A stretch of DNA of 64,000 nucleotides from Zygnema cylindricum. Taxonomy: Eukaryota > Streptophyta > Zygnematophyceae > Zygnematales > Zygnemataceae. Each line of letters starts with the position of its first letter. The first letter of the stretch is position 1. A model generated the notes under the pieces. That model was not told the origin of the DNA. It saw only the letters and a program-made list of their open reading frames with translations, and ran no database searches. The stretch lies in the NCBI GenBank assembly GCA_037447655.1, contig JBBHKE010002268.1, positions 170,398-234,397 of the forward strand, given 5' to 3'. Position numbers and translations under genes: made by a program. This document shows, one piece after another, positions 1-11,919 of the stretch.

Positions 1-222
1 TCTAACAAAGGGAAAGTTTTGAAGATGGGATGTGACTTAAACACAACCCACTGATGCAAAATATTGACGAGTATGAATGGGTCACAAATCCAACTCTCCA
101 AGGCAATAATGACTTTTGGTGGAACCATAACATAACTCTTTTTACATAAGGCTTTTGAAATTTTTGTATCTTGTAAGGTTGAGCGTTATACTAAGAAGAG
201 ATTTCTACGTCCAGTTTGGCCT
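1..222 (+). repeat. dispersed repeat, copy 1
   Basis: This stretch is clearly similar to the reverse complement of 22690-22856 continued at 31055-31105. Both copies contain a TACGTCCA-type block and an ACACAAC block in the same order. The second copy is split by element I. No coding capacity is convincing and the repeat may extend left of the window. Class unknown. Confidence 0.6.
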
Positions 223-1068
223 TGAGAATTTTGTGTCGCATCGCATCTCTTTGGCATCCGTTGAGCATTCATGTTGTAAGTTTATAGTTAGACGTGAACT
301 AAAGGGAGGGATGAAACAGAATGCACGAGCCCAAGAAACTGTGAGTTCCTTCTCTAGTTGAATCCGTATTAGGTCTTTGTTTTTAAGGGGATAACTCATA
401 CTTTGATTGATTTGGTCGAGACACTAATTAGATTTCACAAGCCGGGTTGCTTGAAGTTTTGTTGATCAAATGTCTATAAAATTTTGATATATTTAAGTCC
501 TAGAAGTGTCGTGTCTCCGCCAAAGATAGTGCGGGAAGAGCCTTTCCTATCTTCCTCTTGGGGAGGGATTGGTAGGTTGGTAGGTTCCCTCATCGACTCT
601 TCACTAAGAGTTTTGGAAAGCGATACACAAGGTTACTATACTACCCCCTAAAACAAAACGAAAGATAAAGCAATGGGGGAAATGAAAAATTTTGAGCAAT
701 CTACAAACAACGAAAGATAAAGCGATGGGGGAAATGAATTTTTTTGAGCAATCTACAAACAGGGGGTGTATATACCAAACTAAGAACAAGACTCGCAAGG
801 GCAACACAGGACGACACCAAGGAGGAACCACCTATTTCGAATTCAACCTTGGAGCGAAACTCTAAGCGGGGTTTGCTTTCAACCCATTCTCGAATTAACC
901 AAACAAGGGAGTGGGATCAACGGTACATGAAAATTAAGATGAAAAAAGGTTGTGCGTCTAAACTACGTAGAAAATACTATACTTTTCTATTCTTATTCTA
1001 AATTAAGCATCTAATGAAATGCAACCGAAATCGATTTTCATTTTCTCGAGCCTTATTTACGTAGTTTG
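223..1068. other. no recognisable gene
   Basis: Only short open frames without recognisable domains are present. The single clear structure is the tandem duplication at 659-762. The region is bounded on the right by the LTR of element A. Confidence 0.6.
659..762. repeat. tandem duplication, 52-bp unit
   Basis: Two adjacent copies (about 659-710 and 711-762) of a unit starting CGAAAGATAAAGC, with only a few differences. Confidence 0.8.
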
Positions 1069-1928
1069 TGTTGTTTTGAGACAACAACTGTTACTAAAGA
1101 CAATGAAGATGCAGCTGTAGTAATCTCAGAAAGAAAACAAGGAGGAAGCTTCTACAGAAAACCGGTTGAAAGAAAATAACTTTAGAAGAATATAAAACCC
1201 AAAATAGAAACACAATAGCCCTACAAATCTACTACAATGAAAAAAAACAACAGGAAGAACAAACATACAAAATTACACATAATTTTGTAATATGTCAGAT
1301 ATTCACCGATAAAAATATGAAAAATTTCATACACAGTTTTTGATGCAAAATTGTCCATTACTCCAAAATTGCCAAAGTCCTTCTCCTATACTTTGAAGCT
1401 ATAATGCTCAATATATGGAGGCATACCAACCGTATGATTAACTTCTTGACACAGATAATAGTTTGAATATACCTGAATACACAAAGTATGCCATACTTAA
1501 ACTACACTACGCTAATTAACTAATCGAATAAATGTCAAACGTCTGTTTTACAAATATATACACAAACAAATATATAAACCGACATCAGATTCAGATAGTA
1601 GTTTAGTATTATCATGAATTAAGTCATGCTTAGTCAACATTTGTCGACGTCCTTTGTTGGCCATTAATTCAGTGAATTCGACACCACAGATGTGCCACCA
1701 TACGTCCATTTGGTCCTCTTGAATATCTGTAATCGAACAAAGGATATTCCGGAGCATATGCCCCAACGTAACGACGCGTGTCCACGGAGTGAATGACACA
1801 TTGAACTCCCATCGTCACTATAACACTAATTCATTTTCATACTGAACAAGAATTCCCAAATTATTCTAAGTCATAAAACTCTTTCTCTCACACCCGAGGC
1901 ATAGAGAGGACTAGCTTTCAAAACAACT
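1069..1928 (-). repeat. 3' LTR of element A
   Basis: In sense orientation it begins near AGTTGTTTTG next to a GGGGGAGAG polypurine tract (about 1929-1941). It ends in CTCAAAACAACA, nearly the same ends as solo LTR X (TGTTGTTTTT and CTCAAAACAACA). Internal blocks such as the CTCTTTATGCCTC-like start and GCTGCATCTTC near the end are shared with X. It is about 860 bp against 738 bp for X. Short ORFs inside are chance. Confidence 0.75.
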
Positions 1929-4205
1929 CTCCCCCAAAAGATTCAAACTCTGCTAACCACTTAAACCACATGCCTCCCTGCAAAACTGTAATTTAGGTGG
2001 AAGCAAGGGTTTAGACATAATGTCAGAAACCATCTGCTTTGCTAACCACTTAAACCACATGCCTCCCTACAAAACTGTAATTTAGGTGGAAGCAAGGGTT
2101 TAGACATCATGTCAGTAACCATCTGCTCATCTGGTAAATAACAAAGTTTTAAAACTATTCCTATCACCTGCTCATCTGGTAAATAACAAAGTTTCAAAAC
2201 TATTCCTATCACCTTTTCTCTCACAAAATGCAGCTTAATGTAATGTGTTTGCTTTTAAAGTGATGGCTGGGGTTAGATGCAACGGCAATAGTAGCCTGAT
2301 TGTCACACCACACTATTCAAGGTCCAAACTGCATAAAATAAACTTTTGAAGTACAAAGTTTATGCAAAGTAACTCCTTGATAGCTGAGCAGGCGGCCATG
2401 TACTCAGCCTCCATGGTAGATTGAGTTTTCACCTTCTAAAGTTTGCTGCTCCAACAGCACGTCTCACTTCGAATCTTCAAAATATATCTGCTGGTGGAGC
2501 GTCTCCTTGGCATATCCCTATATCTCGCATCACTCCATATGTGAATTTTCACTTCCTATCCACGAAGAGAAAGTTGAAGGTTTCGAGTTCTTGCAAGATA
2601 ACGAAGAACAAACTCTCTTCGCTGCCTCCCAATCACCTTTCTTTGGATTTTGCTGAATTCGGCTCAGTGCTCCAACACACGCTGCAATATCCGGTCGGGT
2701 ACAGTCTATAAAATAGATGAGGCAACCGACAATATGCCTCTAAGGAAAGGTTGACATAAATTATGTTTCCCCTGACTCCAAAGAGTCATCAATCATCACT
2801 CCACCATCTGTTTCCTTCACGTCTATTTTTTGTCTGAATTCTATGGGAGTTGCACTCCCTTTTGCATCTGACATGCCGAACCTCTCGAGCATGTTTTTGA
2901 TGGCCTCCAAAACCTCTCGAGCATGTTTCCAATGGCCTCCCTCTAAGTGAGGTAGATCAAATTCTGTTTTCTGTCCCTTTCTTTCTGAATTCCCAAAATA
3001 TATTTAGCCACCCCTAAATCTTTCAATTTCAAACTGGAATTCAAAGTTGTTTTTATTTCATTGATGGATTTGCTTAGCAACAGCAAATCATCCATTTACA
3101 TAAAATTATATATGACTCGATCTTCCCCTTCCATAACATAAACTGAATGATCTGAAATAATTATGGTAAAACGAAGGTTTGTTAGAAACTCATCCACGTT
3201 CAAGTTCTATTGCCTTAGAGCATGTTTTAGACCATATTAAGACTTCAACAATTTACAGATTACTTTTTCTTTCCATTTCTCTACATATCTAAATCACCAT
3301 GCAAAAAAGTGGTCTTAACATCCATCTGGTGCAGTTCAATGTCTTTTATTGCTGCTAGAGATAAAATAATTTTAACAATGGGAAATTGAACTATAAGTGA
3401 GAAAGTCTCTTCGTGGTCAATAACCTCTCTGAAGCTATATCGCTTAACAACCAGTCTAACCTTTAACCTTTCAATGGTATTATCTGGATTTAATTTCACT
3501 TTGAAGACCCACTTACATTTGATCGCTTTTCGATATAGTGGGAGTTTTACAAGCTCACATGTATGAGCCTCCATAATGGATTTTATCTTATCATTTGCTG
3601 CAAAAATCCATTGATCCTTCTCGGGATTGGAAAACGTCTTTTGAATGGTAAAAAGCTCCCTTGTGCTTGTAAGATAAGCAAACTCCAGTGGTTTAAGCAT
3701 TCTCCAATCGTTCACCTTTTAGTCGGCTGCTTTGTCTTCTTACCCTCGGAAAATTTGAGGCAAGAATTGTTGGAGCTCGGTTACGTAGAGGAGGAGAAGG
3801 AGGAGGGGGTGGAGGAGGAGGTGGAGCAACAGTTGCGGCAACAGAAGGATATGACTGCCCAAAATCATTTGGCAGTCCAGAAGTAGAGGAGGAGGATAGA
3901 GCTGTTTGTTGCTTGAAAGGAATATGCTCAAGGAAAATATATATTATTGCAATTTTTCTGTCTTTTTTGCCCCATTCAAGCTAAAAACATTGACAGATTA
4001 ACTCTCTTATTTGATCTGAATATTTCTAGCAATCTGAATGGTATGCTTTTGAGAATTATACACTATATATCTTACAAACTCATCATCATAACCCAAAAAG
4101 ATGAAAGGTACAAATTTTAAACTAAGCTTCCAATTTGGAAGATTATCGAAGATAAAACATTTACTTCCAAAAACTCTAAAGTGACTAACATAGGCATTTG
4201 TGGCA
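1929..4205 (-). pseudogene. copia pol remnant of A (IN C-terminus, RT, RNase H)
   Basis: Sense order on the minus strand: an integrase C-terminal piece (VSHFRVFGSKCF, about 4007-4200), a proline/serine-rich linker (about 3740-3900), RT N-terminus (3281-3715, with KCKWVFKVKLNPDN and HQMDVKTTFLHGDL), the RT active-site region (about 3095) and RNase H ending MMSKPLLPPKLQFCREACGL near 2045. At the active site, the usual YVDD reads as a stop followed by MDD. Frameshifts and stops break the frame throughout, so the copy is dead. Tandem duplications disturb the RNase H end. Confidence 0.8.
1952..2212. repeat. two successive tandem duplications in A RNase H end
   Basis: An 89-bp unit starting GCTAACCACTTAAACC occurs at 1952 and 2041. 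It is followed by a 45-bp unit starting CTGCTCATCTGG at 2123 and 2168. The copies are nearly identical, so the duplications are much younger than the decay of the element. Confidence 0.85.
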
Positions 4206-4211
4206 ATACAA

Positions 4212-5018
4212 ATTATGGGAGAGGATTCGGATGAGGACAATAGAGAACTCCTCCTCACCAAGGAGCTGGAGGTGAAAGGTGAGCTAGAGATTCAAAGGAG
4301 GCAAAAGTGTGCTTTCGGAGGAGTAAGAGAAGCTCCTTAAGAAGGATGGATTATTGATTGAAGAACCTTTATGCCTATGTTTAGAGAAAAACCATTTTTT
4401 ACTAAAATGAGAAAGATCCCTATTTTAGTGATTAAGTATGGGGATGGGAGAATACATACCACTAATTTAATAGGATCTGTTGATCTGAGAGTCTTAGTCG
4501 ATGGAAACAAGAATCTTATCTCTACGTCGGTCTTAGATGATAAGGGTTTTGAGACTAGTACTAAGAAAGGAAACTTTGTTGCTAGCTATGAGGATGAAGT
4601 GTACTTCATAGTTGAAAAGGGTAGCGAAGGAATGTTTAGGCTAAATTTGAGCAACGGAAAGACGCGAGTTTACTATGTAATGAGAAAGATCCCTACTTTA
4701 GTGATAGAGTATGGGGATGGGAGAATACTTACCACTAATTTAGTAGGATCTGTTGATCTGAGAGTCTTAGTCGACGGAAACAAGAATCTTATCTCTACGT
4801 CGGTCTTAGATGATAAGGGTTTTGAGACTAGTACTAAGAAAGGAGTCTTTGTTGCGAGCTATGAGGATGAAGTGTACTTCATAGTTGAAAAGGGTAGCCA
4901 AGGAATGTTTAGGCTGATTTTGAGCAATGGAAAGACGGGAGTTTACTATGCTCATGTAAGTGATTTGATGATGTAACATAAAAGATTAAGACATTTGCAT
5001 CTAGATAGATTGAAATAA
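4212..5018 (+). pseudogene. B protease / GAG-pre-integrase remnant
   Basis: Reads like the family protease region: CAFGG, then GWIID followed by a stop where DSGAS is expected, then KMRKIP and EYGDGR. The usual segment of about 17 residues between the VDLxVLV block and the NKNLISTS block is deleted in frame. The remaining 91-codon block is duplicated in tandem. A stop precedes the HKRL(G)HLHLD pre-integrase motif near 4977. Not functional. Confidence 0.8.
4407..4952 (+). repeat. in-frame 273-bp tandem duplication
   Basis: ATGAGAAAGATCCCTA starts at 4407 and again at 4680, a period of 273 bp (91 codons). Both copies carry the same internal in-frame deletion, so the deletion came before the duplication. 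Confidence 0.9.
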
Positions 5019-6080
5019 ATGAAGAAAATGGGTGTAGTTGAGGGAATACATTTTGGGGACGATGAGACTTTGGATGTTTGTAGCGGATGTGCTCAAGGTA
5101 AGGCCCACAGATTGCCTTTTCCAAAAACCGCAATACATACGGGTGAAAGGGTCTTAGATCTAGTTCATACTGACATATGGGGACCGGCCAAAGTGCCATC
5201 AGTTGGAAGAAAAATATTCATGCTGACTATCACTGATGATTAGTATAGATACTCTAGTATATATTTCTTGAAAAACAAATCTGAAGCTTCGGCTCATTTT
5301 AATGAGTATAAAACCTAGAGTGAAAAGCTTCATGAGACACCTATAAAGACAGTGAGGAGTGATAATGGGGAGGAATACACTTCTAATGAGTTTGAGAATT
5401 TCTTCAAAGAGGAAGGGGTTCAACACCAAAAGAGTGTTATAAAGAACCCAAAACAAAATGGTGTAGATGAGAAACTAAATTGGACATTAAGTGATAATGC
5501 ATGCAGTATGTTGTCAGATGAAAAGATAAGATAAAGTTTTTAGGAGAAGCTATGAATTGTGCTAACAATCTCAAAAATAGAGTCTTTACCTCGGCGGTAA
5601 AAGGACAAACACCTTATGAAATATGGAGAGGGAGAAAACCTAATATTTCACACTTAAAGGTGTTCGGAAGTAAAGTGTTTAGTCTAAACACAGAAAAATC
5701 TGATTGGAAGTTAGATGCAAGGGAGAAGCCGAGATACCTACTAGAGTATGATGAAAATGTAAAGGGATATAGAGTTTATGATCTCGGAAGAGAAGACATC
5801 ATTCTAGTAAAACACTTGGTAGCCATGGATGAAGGAAAGTCCATAGATCCATTTAAATACACTAAACATGTTTCAATTAGAATTGAATCCGAAATTGAGT
5901 TAGATTCAGATCCTTTTAACCGATCTCTGGTTCAGCGTGACCTTGCAGAGGATGAGGAAAACCTGATCGAGATTGACCATCTCTTTGAGTCACAACTTCC
6001 GATTCAAACCGATGAAGAAAACGAGGAAAGACCGGAAATGGATGATGAACGTCCGGTGATGGACTCCACGGATAAGGGAG
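5019..6080 (+). pseudogene. B integrase remnant
   Basis: Contains the zinc-binding end CSGCAQGKAHRLPFPK, the core segment LVHTDIWGPAKVPS, TITDD, VRSDNGEEY, KNPKQNG and a C-terminal KVFGSKVF / GYRVYDLGREDI block. The D,D,E-type positions are partly visible. In-frame stops (for example near 5242) and a frameshift around 5535 split it into at least three frames. Confidence 0.8.
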
Positions 6081-7801
6081 AAGAGGAAGTCGTTAGGAGA
6101 AATCCTAGATTACCCTCCATTCCAACATTGGAGTTTGAAGGAGGAAGGAGAAGCAGCAAGAGACTTCAGGAGAGACAAGTGAACAACAAGGTAACTTAGC
6201 TGTCACACTTGAGCGAACCCCAAACTTACTCAGAAGCAGTTAATAGTTTGTAAACGTAGTAGATGGATGAAAACCATTAATGATGAGATGGCTTCGCTTA
6301 TTGAAGCAAACACACGGAAGTTGGTGGATTGTCCTCCGGACAGAACACCGATAGGATGCAAGTGGGTATTTAAGTTGAAACTCAATTTCGGATAACACTA
6401 TCGAGCGATAGAAGGCCTGATTCGTGGCAAAAGGGTTCACACAGAAGGAGGGAATCAATTATGAGGAGACCTTCGCTCCGGTTGTTAGAATTCTCCCCGT
6501 CTAGATTCTACTTAGTCTAGCGGCAGCGAAACACATGGAAGTGCACTAGATGGACATGAAAACCGCTTTCTTACATAGAGAATTAGAAGAAAAGATCATC
6601 ATGCGACACCTGGAAGGATTTGTGGAGAAAGGAGAAGAAAGTAAGGTATGTACATTGATCAAGTCTCTTTATGGACTAATGCAAGCTCCACGCGAATGGA
6701 AGAAGAAGCAGGACGACTATTTCACGAGTTTGGGATATATCCGAATCAGTTCGGATCAATCTATATATGTTTTTGAGGTACGAGGAAGGTATAATTTTCA
6801 TTGCCATCTATCTTGATGATTTCCTTGTTTTGAGTAAATCAATGGAGAAAATTAATACATTGAAAAAGGATCTAAAAAGTAGATTTGAATGAAAGTCTTG
6901 AGGGAGGCAAAGTATATTTTGAGAATTCAAATGGAGAGGGATAAAGAGAAGAAAACAATTTGACTAACTCAAAAGGAAGCGATAGGAAATATGCTTGAAA
7001 AAGTTTAAATGGAAAAAGCAAATAGTTGTACGACTCCAATGGATTTAAAGAAGGGAAATGAGGGGATCTCAGAAGAGGGAGTCTTGATCTTGGATAATGA
7101 GTTAGGACCTGAGGAAAGTAAGTTATGCAAAATATTCCGCACAAACTTGTTGTCGGTAGTTTGATATAATTCATGAATTTTCTTCGTCTTAATATAGCAA
7201 CATCTTTAGGGATATTAAGTAGGAGTCTGAATGATCCTGGGGGAAAGATTGGGAAGCGGCCAAAAGGGTCATGCCATACTGGATAGGAATAAGAGATCTC
7301 TGGTTTCATTTGGGAGGGGATAATACTGACATAACCACTTGGAGTGATGCCTGTTATGGGGATGCTCTGATGAGGTGGTGTACTTCTGGGTATCTGTTGT
7401 ATGTTGGGAATGGAGCTTGATGTGGGAGCAGCAAGCAACAAAAGGTGATTGCTCAGTCCACCATGGAGGCTGAGTATATGGCCTCTTGTTCGGTTGTGAA
7501 AGAATTAATGTGGGTGAAATATTTGATTCAAGAACTTAGATATATCAAGAATAGAGTGCAAAAGATATTTTGTGATAATCAAGCTGCAATTGCAATTGCA
7601 GCAAACCCTAAACATCACTTTAAAGCAAAGCATATGGATATTCGTTTGAGCTTTGCTAGAGAAAAGGTTGAGAATAAAATAATAAGTTTGGAATATAGAC
7701 CACATGGAAAAATGGTAGGAGATATGATGACCAAGCCGGTTCTTTCTCTCAAATTGATATTTTGTAGGGAGAAGTGTGGACTGAAAGAAAAGATAAACTA
7801 G
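6081..7801 (+). pseudogene. B reverse transcriptase / RNase H remnant
   Basis: The linker ending RRNPRLPSIP and RSSKRLQERQ (about 6095-6190) leads into RT. Recognisable RT pieces are CKWVFKLKLN (6358-6387), HQMD-like MDMKTAFLH (6550), LIKSLYGLMQAPREW (6655-6700) and an active site YLDD near 6812. RNase H follows with MEAEYMASC (7463), FCDNQAAIAIA (7568) and KHMDIRLSFAREKVENKI. Many frameshifts and stops break it. The RNase H part (7445-7801) is the best preserved. Confidence 0.8.
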
Positions 7802-7814
7802 AAAATAAAGGGAG

Positions 7815-8956
7815 TATTGGAAAAAGGTATTTTATAACCTATCTCTTTAGTTAGTCTATGGTCATTCTACAGTTCTCATACTGGTCGTCGTCAGTAAGAA
7901 CTAGTAAGCAGCCATGGCTGCCTCAAGCACATGAGAAGACAAGCCAAAGACACAGCTCCTACAAAAGATAGGTTTCAGAGCCAAGATTTGATCGTGTGAC
8001 CTCTCGAATGATAGCCGTACGGATTAGCCGTCCGTCTTATCCAATAGGGCTTGATGAATCGATGTACATGTTGTATTTGATAAATACTTAAATAATGACG
8101 ACGCGACACATTTCATTTAGTGGCATAAGGAACGAAATGAACATGGAAGGGTAGAGTACCGCACAAAATATTCTACCGCACAAAATAAACGAAACGACAT
8201 TTAATTTCAACGGACGAAATTAAATGTCGTTTGCGATCGATAACTCGCAGAGGAGCCAGAATTCAAGGGTGACGTAGATTTTCAAATGGTCAACACAAAA
8301 TGCAACCATAGAAATACAACAGTCAACACGGAACGACGACCATAGAATTTCAACGGCCAACAAATATTATTCGGCGCACCGTCAAGATCGAACGGCTAGC
8401 TTTGATCGCTGAATTACGAACGGAGACCACGCGTAATTGCCGACATGCCGAAAAGACTTTTTGGCAACACCGCCAAAGTGGATGAAAACTGACCCGTGCA
8501 CCATCCTATATAATGCCAAAGAAGAAAGGGACAGAACGGCAACGACTTATTTGCCATGTGGCAGACCGAGAGTGGTGCCGTATAATTCTGTATATAAAGT
8601 AATGCGGCTACCGTACTTTGTATAAATATTATGTAGTGTATGATAATTTGATTCTTCTAGAAGGCCTGTGAGTAGATTCTTAGAACTTAGAATTTTTTGA
8701 AAGCCCTCTCTATTAGAGGCCATCTGTATAATTAGTTGTCTTTGAATAGCCATAGCTTAATGCTTAGGTGAGCAATTTGAGTGATTCTTTTTTCTGCGGA
8801 CTGAAGGGAGTCCATGCTACACAGGGGTGTAGTTGGTCAGAGTTTTTGTGTGCCAGGGTGGCGCTTATTCATTGCCAAATTGAAAAGTGCAAATACTATG
8901 CTAGAGGCTTCATATAAGCAAGACATTTGTGCACCAATGGAGGTCACATAATTACA
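7815..8956 (+). repeat. 3' LTR of element B
   Basis: Begins TATTGG after the purine tract AAAATAAAGGGAG and ends ATTACA. It contains the AGCAGCCATGGCTGCCT palindrome (7908) and the antisense tRNA-like module (about 7984-8060). The hairpin near 8500 is degraded. About 1142 bp. Confidence 0.75.
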
Positions 8957-10800
8957 CCGACATTTGATTAAGAGTGCATTTAAATACCCAATTACACCCA
9001 ATTAGCTTCCTATCAAAAAGACAATCCACCAATTCCCATGGATCGGCTGCCATAATTGAGGCCATCTCCTCATTAATGGGTGTCTTCCACAGGTTTCTCT
9101 CAGGACAAGTCATTGCCTCATTATAAGTTTAAGGTTCATCAGGGTGAGATAGTTTGGTTACCTTATTGCTAACTTGTCTCTCTTATAGTATTTTGCTACT
9201 TTTTCTTCCTCCCTCAAACTCAGTTGCTGGAGTAGATGGCTCCCTTGGATTTTGCCGAACAGTTTCTACTTCTCCCCTATCCCTTGCTACCTGGTCGATT
9301 TCTACCACGTCTTCCGCTTCGGTTGGAGTTAATACTAGGGGATCCACATTTGGGTCCTTCTCAATATGATCTGTACCTACAAGATCATCATTTTCTTGAA
9401 ATCCTTGATAGTTAGGAAGCTAGATCATCATCTTCTTGAAATCCTTGATAGTTTGGAAGCTCAAAGTCATCAGAATTTTTTGACTCAAATCTGATTTTGG
9501 TTGTCTTTGTATGCTTAAAGGGATCAATAGATTTTCCTTCATCCATAACCACTAGATGCTTCACTAGAATATTATCCTCTATTTTGAGATCATAGACTCT
9601 ATATCCTTTTACATCTTCATCATATCCTAGTAGATATCCTGGTTTTCCTTTTGGGTCTAACTTCCAGTTTGACCGATGTGTGTCTAAATTGAACACTTGA
9701 CTACCGAAAACCTTTAAGTGTGAAACATCTGGTTTTCGGCTTGTCCATCTCTCATAAGGTGTTTGGCCTTTTACTGTTGAAGTAAGAACCTTATTTTTGA
9801 GATAATTTGCATTGTTCATTGCTTCGGCCCAAAACTTCTTTCGTATCTTCTTATCTAACAGCATATTACTAGCACTATCAATAAGTGGTCTATTCAATCT
9901 TTCAGCTACACCATTCTCCTCAAGATTTTCAGGAACTGTCTTTTGGTGTTACACTTTATCTTCTCTCTGAAATTCTCAAGCTGGTTAGAGGTACCCTCTC
10001 CACCATTGTCACTCCTTACTCTCTTGATTGGGGTTACATGAATTTTTTCACCCCATGCTTTATATTGTCTAAAACATTCCTAAGCCTCTGACTTATTTCT
10101 CAAAAAATACACTTTGGAATACCGAGACAAATCATCGGTGATAGTCATCATAAATCTCTTCCCCTCGGGTGAGGGCACTCTGGGTGGCCACCAAATTTTT
10201 GTGTGTACAAAATCTAGAATATTTTCTCTCTTATAGTTGGCAGTTTTGGGAAGGGTAACCTGTGTGCTTTTCCTTGAGCACATCCAATACAATCACTTAG
10301 ATTCTCACTCTCACGGAACTGAATCCTTTCCACTACTCCCATCTTTTTCATCTCTCTTAACTTATCTAAATTCACATGCCCAAGCCTCTTATACCACAAA
10401 ATTATATCATGAACACCAATATAATAAAGTTTCTTCTTTTTATTGCTTAAAATCAGCCTTAACATCCCTTGGCTTCTTTTTTTAGCACTGAAATAAACTT
10501 CCAGTTCAAAACTAGCAGTAAAGACTCCTTTCCTAGTGCTAGTATTAAAACACTTATCATCTAATACAGACGTAGAGAGGAGGTGTTTGTTCAACTCCGG
10601 AATAAACAATACATCGGACAATGTAAGTATGGATGTTTTTCCTTCTACTAACACTTTCAGATCTACAGATCCTACAAGAGTAGTAGTGACTATCATCCGA
10701 TCATCGTACTCTATCTCTACGGTGGAAATCTTTCTAATCTTAGTGAATAGGTGTTTATCACATGTGCATTGAGGCACCTGAATCTATAATCTAGCCTGCT
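8957..10800 (-). pseudogene. E pol remnant (PR, IN, RT start)
   Basis: Protease: DSGASMHM is intact near 10770, but a stop replaces the next Cys codon and another lies just upstream. A long frame (10214-10777) covers the rest of protease and the pre-integrase zinc region (LWYKRLGHVNLDKL, CIGCAQGKAHRLPFPK). Integrase pieces lie at 10080-10292 and 9412-9897 (FWAEAMNNANYLKNKV, HLKVFGSQVF, GYRVYDL). The linker and first RT residues run to 8957. A small duplication lies at about 9384-9455. Several stops make it inactive. Confidence 0.8.
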
Positions 10801-11915
10801 TCACCTTTCAACCCACTGAAAGTACATTTATGCTTTCGTGGAAATTCGACCTCGTTTTTTGCTTCCAATTCCTCATCCAATAGGAGTTCATTGTCCTCGT
10901 CCTCAGATTCCGATTCATGTACCTGTGTCACATGAGCCTTTTTCTTTCCTCTCGCGGTTACACTGGTAGCCCCTCCTTTAACCGCAGCTCGGTTAACTTA
11001 GTGCATTCCGCCATATAGTGCTCTGGTTTCTTACAAAAATGGCACAAACCCTTGGGAGTCCTTAGTCCACACTCGTCAGTTTGATTTTTCTGCCCCCCCC
11101 TTCTATAATTTCCGACTGATTTTCTTGGGATCATTATTCTTCCAATCAGTCCCACCTGCCAAGGCTTCCCCACTCTTTCCTCCCCTTCGAATCTCAATTG
11201 TATTCTCCCAAACGAGAATCATCCCTACTACTAAATTCCATATCCTCCTTAAGTCGGCAAGTCGTGCACACGGTTGACTATATTCTCAAACTCAATTGGT
11301 AACTTCATAAGCAAGCAGTTAACCTTCATCTTTTCAATTTTAACTTGTCCATCACTCTCTAGCTCTATGAAAAGTGTTGCCAGCTCATTACAAAAATCTA
11401 ACATCTACCCCTCTTTGTATACACATGCGTCTAATTTCTCATCATCCAAGTGCTGTTGTTCAATCATACCACTTCGGTACATCTGTATGAGAGCCACCCA
11501 AAGATCGGATGCCCTCTCTATCTGCAAATGAAGAGATGGAAGCCCTTGAGTAAGATGGTGGAGGATGAAGTGCTTTGCCGCCATATTGTTGTAGTCTCAC
11601 ATATCGGTATCATTCTCTCGTTCCTCGGAGTAGGTGACATCAATGTCGAATTTGTTGCTATTAGTGTGGTTGTCTCCTTCTCCTTTCCTTTGTCCACCAC
11701 TTACGTTTATTTTGTCTCCTCTGTTGGAGATGGATCTGCATCCTTGGTGAATTTGCTTCCCGTAAACCGTGGAGGGATCCGAAGACTGGACGGACGCCTC
11801 ATCGTCCACTCACTATTCCCCAAAACCATTTCTCACATAGAGCTCCTATCATCATACTTTCCCTGTATATGAAAACAATACCATTGAATATAGGCACCCT
11901 AGAGGGTGGGCCCAT
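10801..11915 (-). pseudogene. E gag remnant with zinc knuckle
   Basis: The nucleocapsid CCHC box reads CHFCKKPEHYMAEC (about 11010-11055), with all four zinc ligands present. Upstream are the basic linker and capsid pieces. The start MGPPSRVP lies at the primer site. The frame is split by frameshifts around 11200-11600 and near 11800. Confidence 0.7.
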
Positions 11916-11919
11916 AATC
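11905..11919 (-). other. primer-binding site of E
   Basis: Sense GATTATGGGCCCACC directly after the 5' LTR. It pairs with the anticodon arm of initiator tRNA-Met apart from one position near the LTR. The internal ATG opens the gag frame. Confidence 0.75.

Larger units (their letters stand above)
1069..4205 (-). mobile_element. copia element A (family 2), 5'-truncated
   Basis: On the minus strand the order is integrase C-terminus, RT, RNase H, polypurine tract, 3' LTR, as in Ty1/copia elements. The LTR differs from all others here except solo LTR X at 52073-52810, so A and X form a second family. Gag, protease and most of integrase are missing. The element stops near 4205, where plus-strand element B begins abruptly in its own spacer/protease region. 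Confidence 0.8.
4206..8956 (+). mobile_element. copia element B, 5'-truncated, with 3' LTR
   Basis: Plus-strand order is spacer/protease, GAG-pre-integrase, integrase, RT, RNase H, polypurine tract and LTR, the Ty1/copia order. Gag and the 5' LTR are absent. The right LTR end abuts the RT region of minus-strand element E, as expected if B inserted into E and the left part of both was later lost. Confidence 0.85.

Noticed and set aside
1548-1799. 83-codon minus ORF as a gene
   Set aside because: Lies inside the 3' LTR of A and has no counterpart in solo LTR X.
3740-3931. Leucine/proline-rich minus ORF
   Set aside because: Out-of-frame reading of the proline/serine-rich linker of element A.
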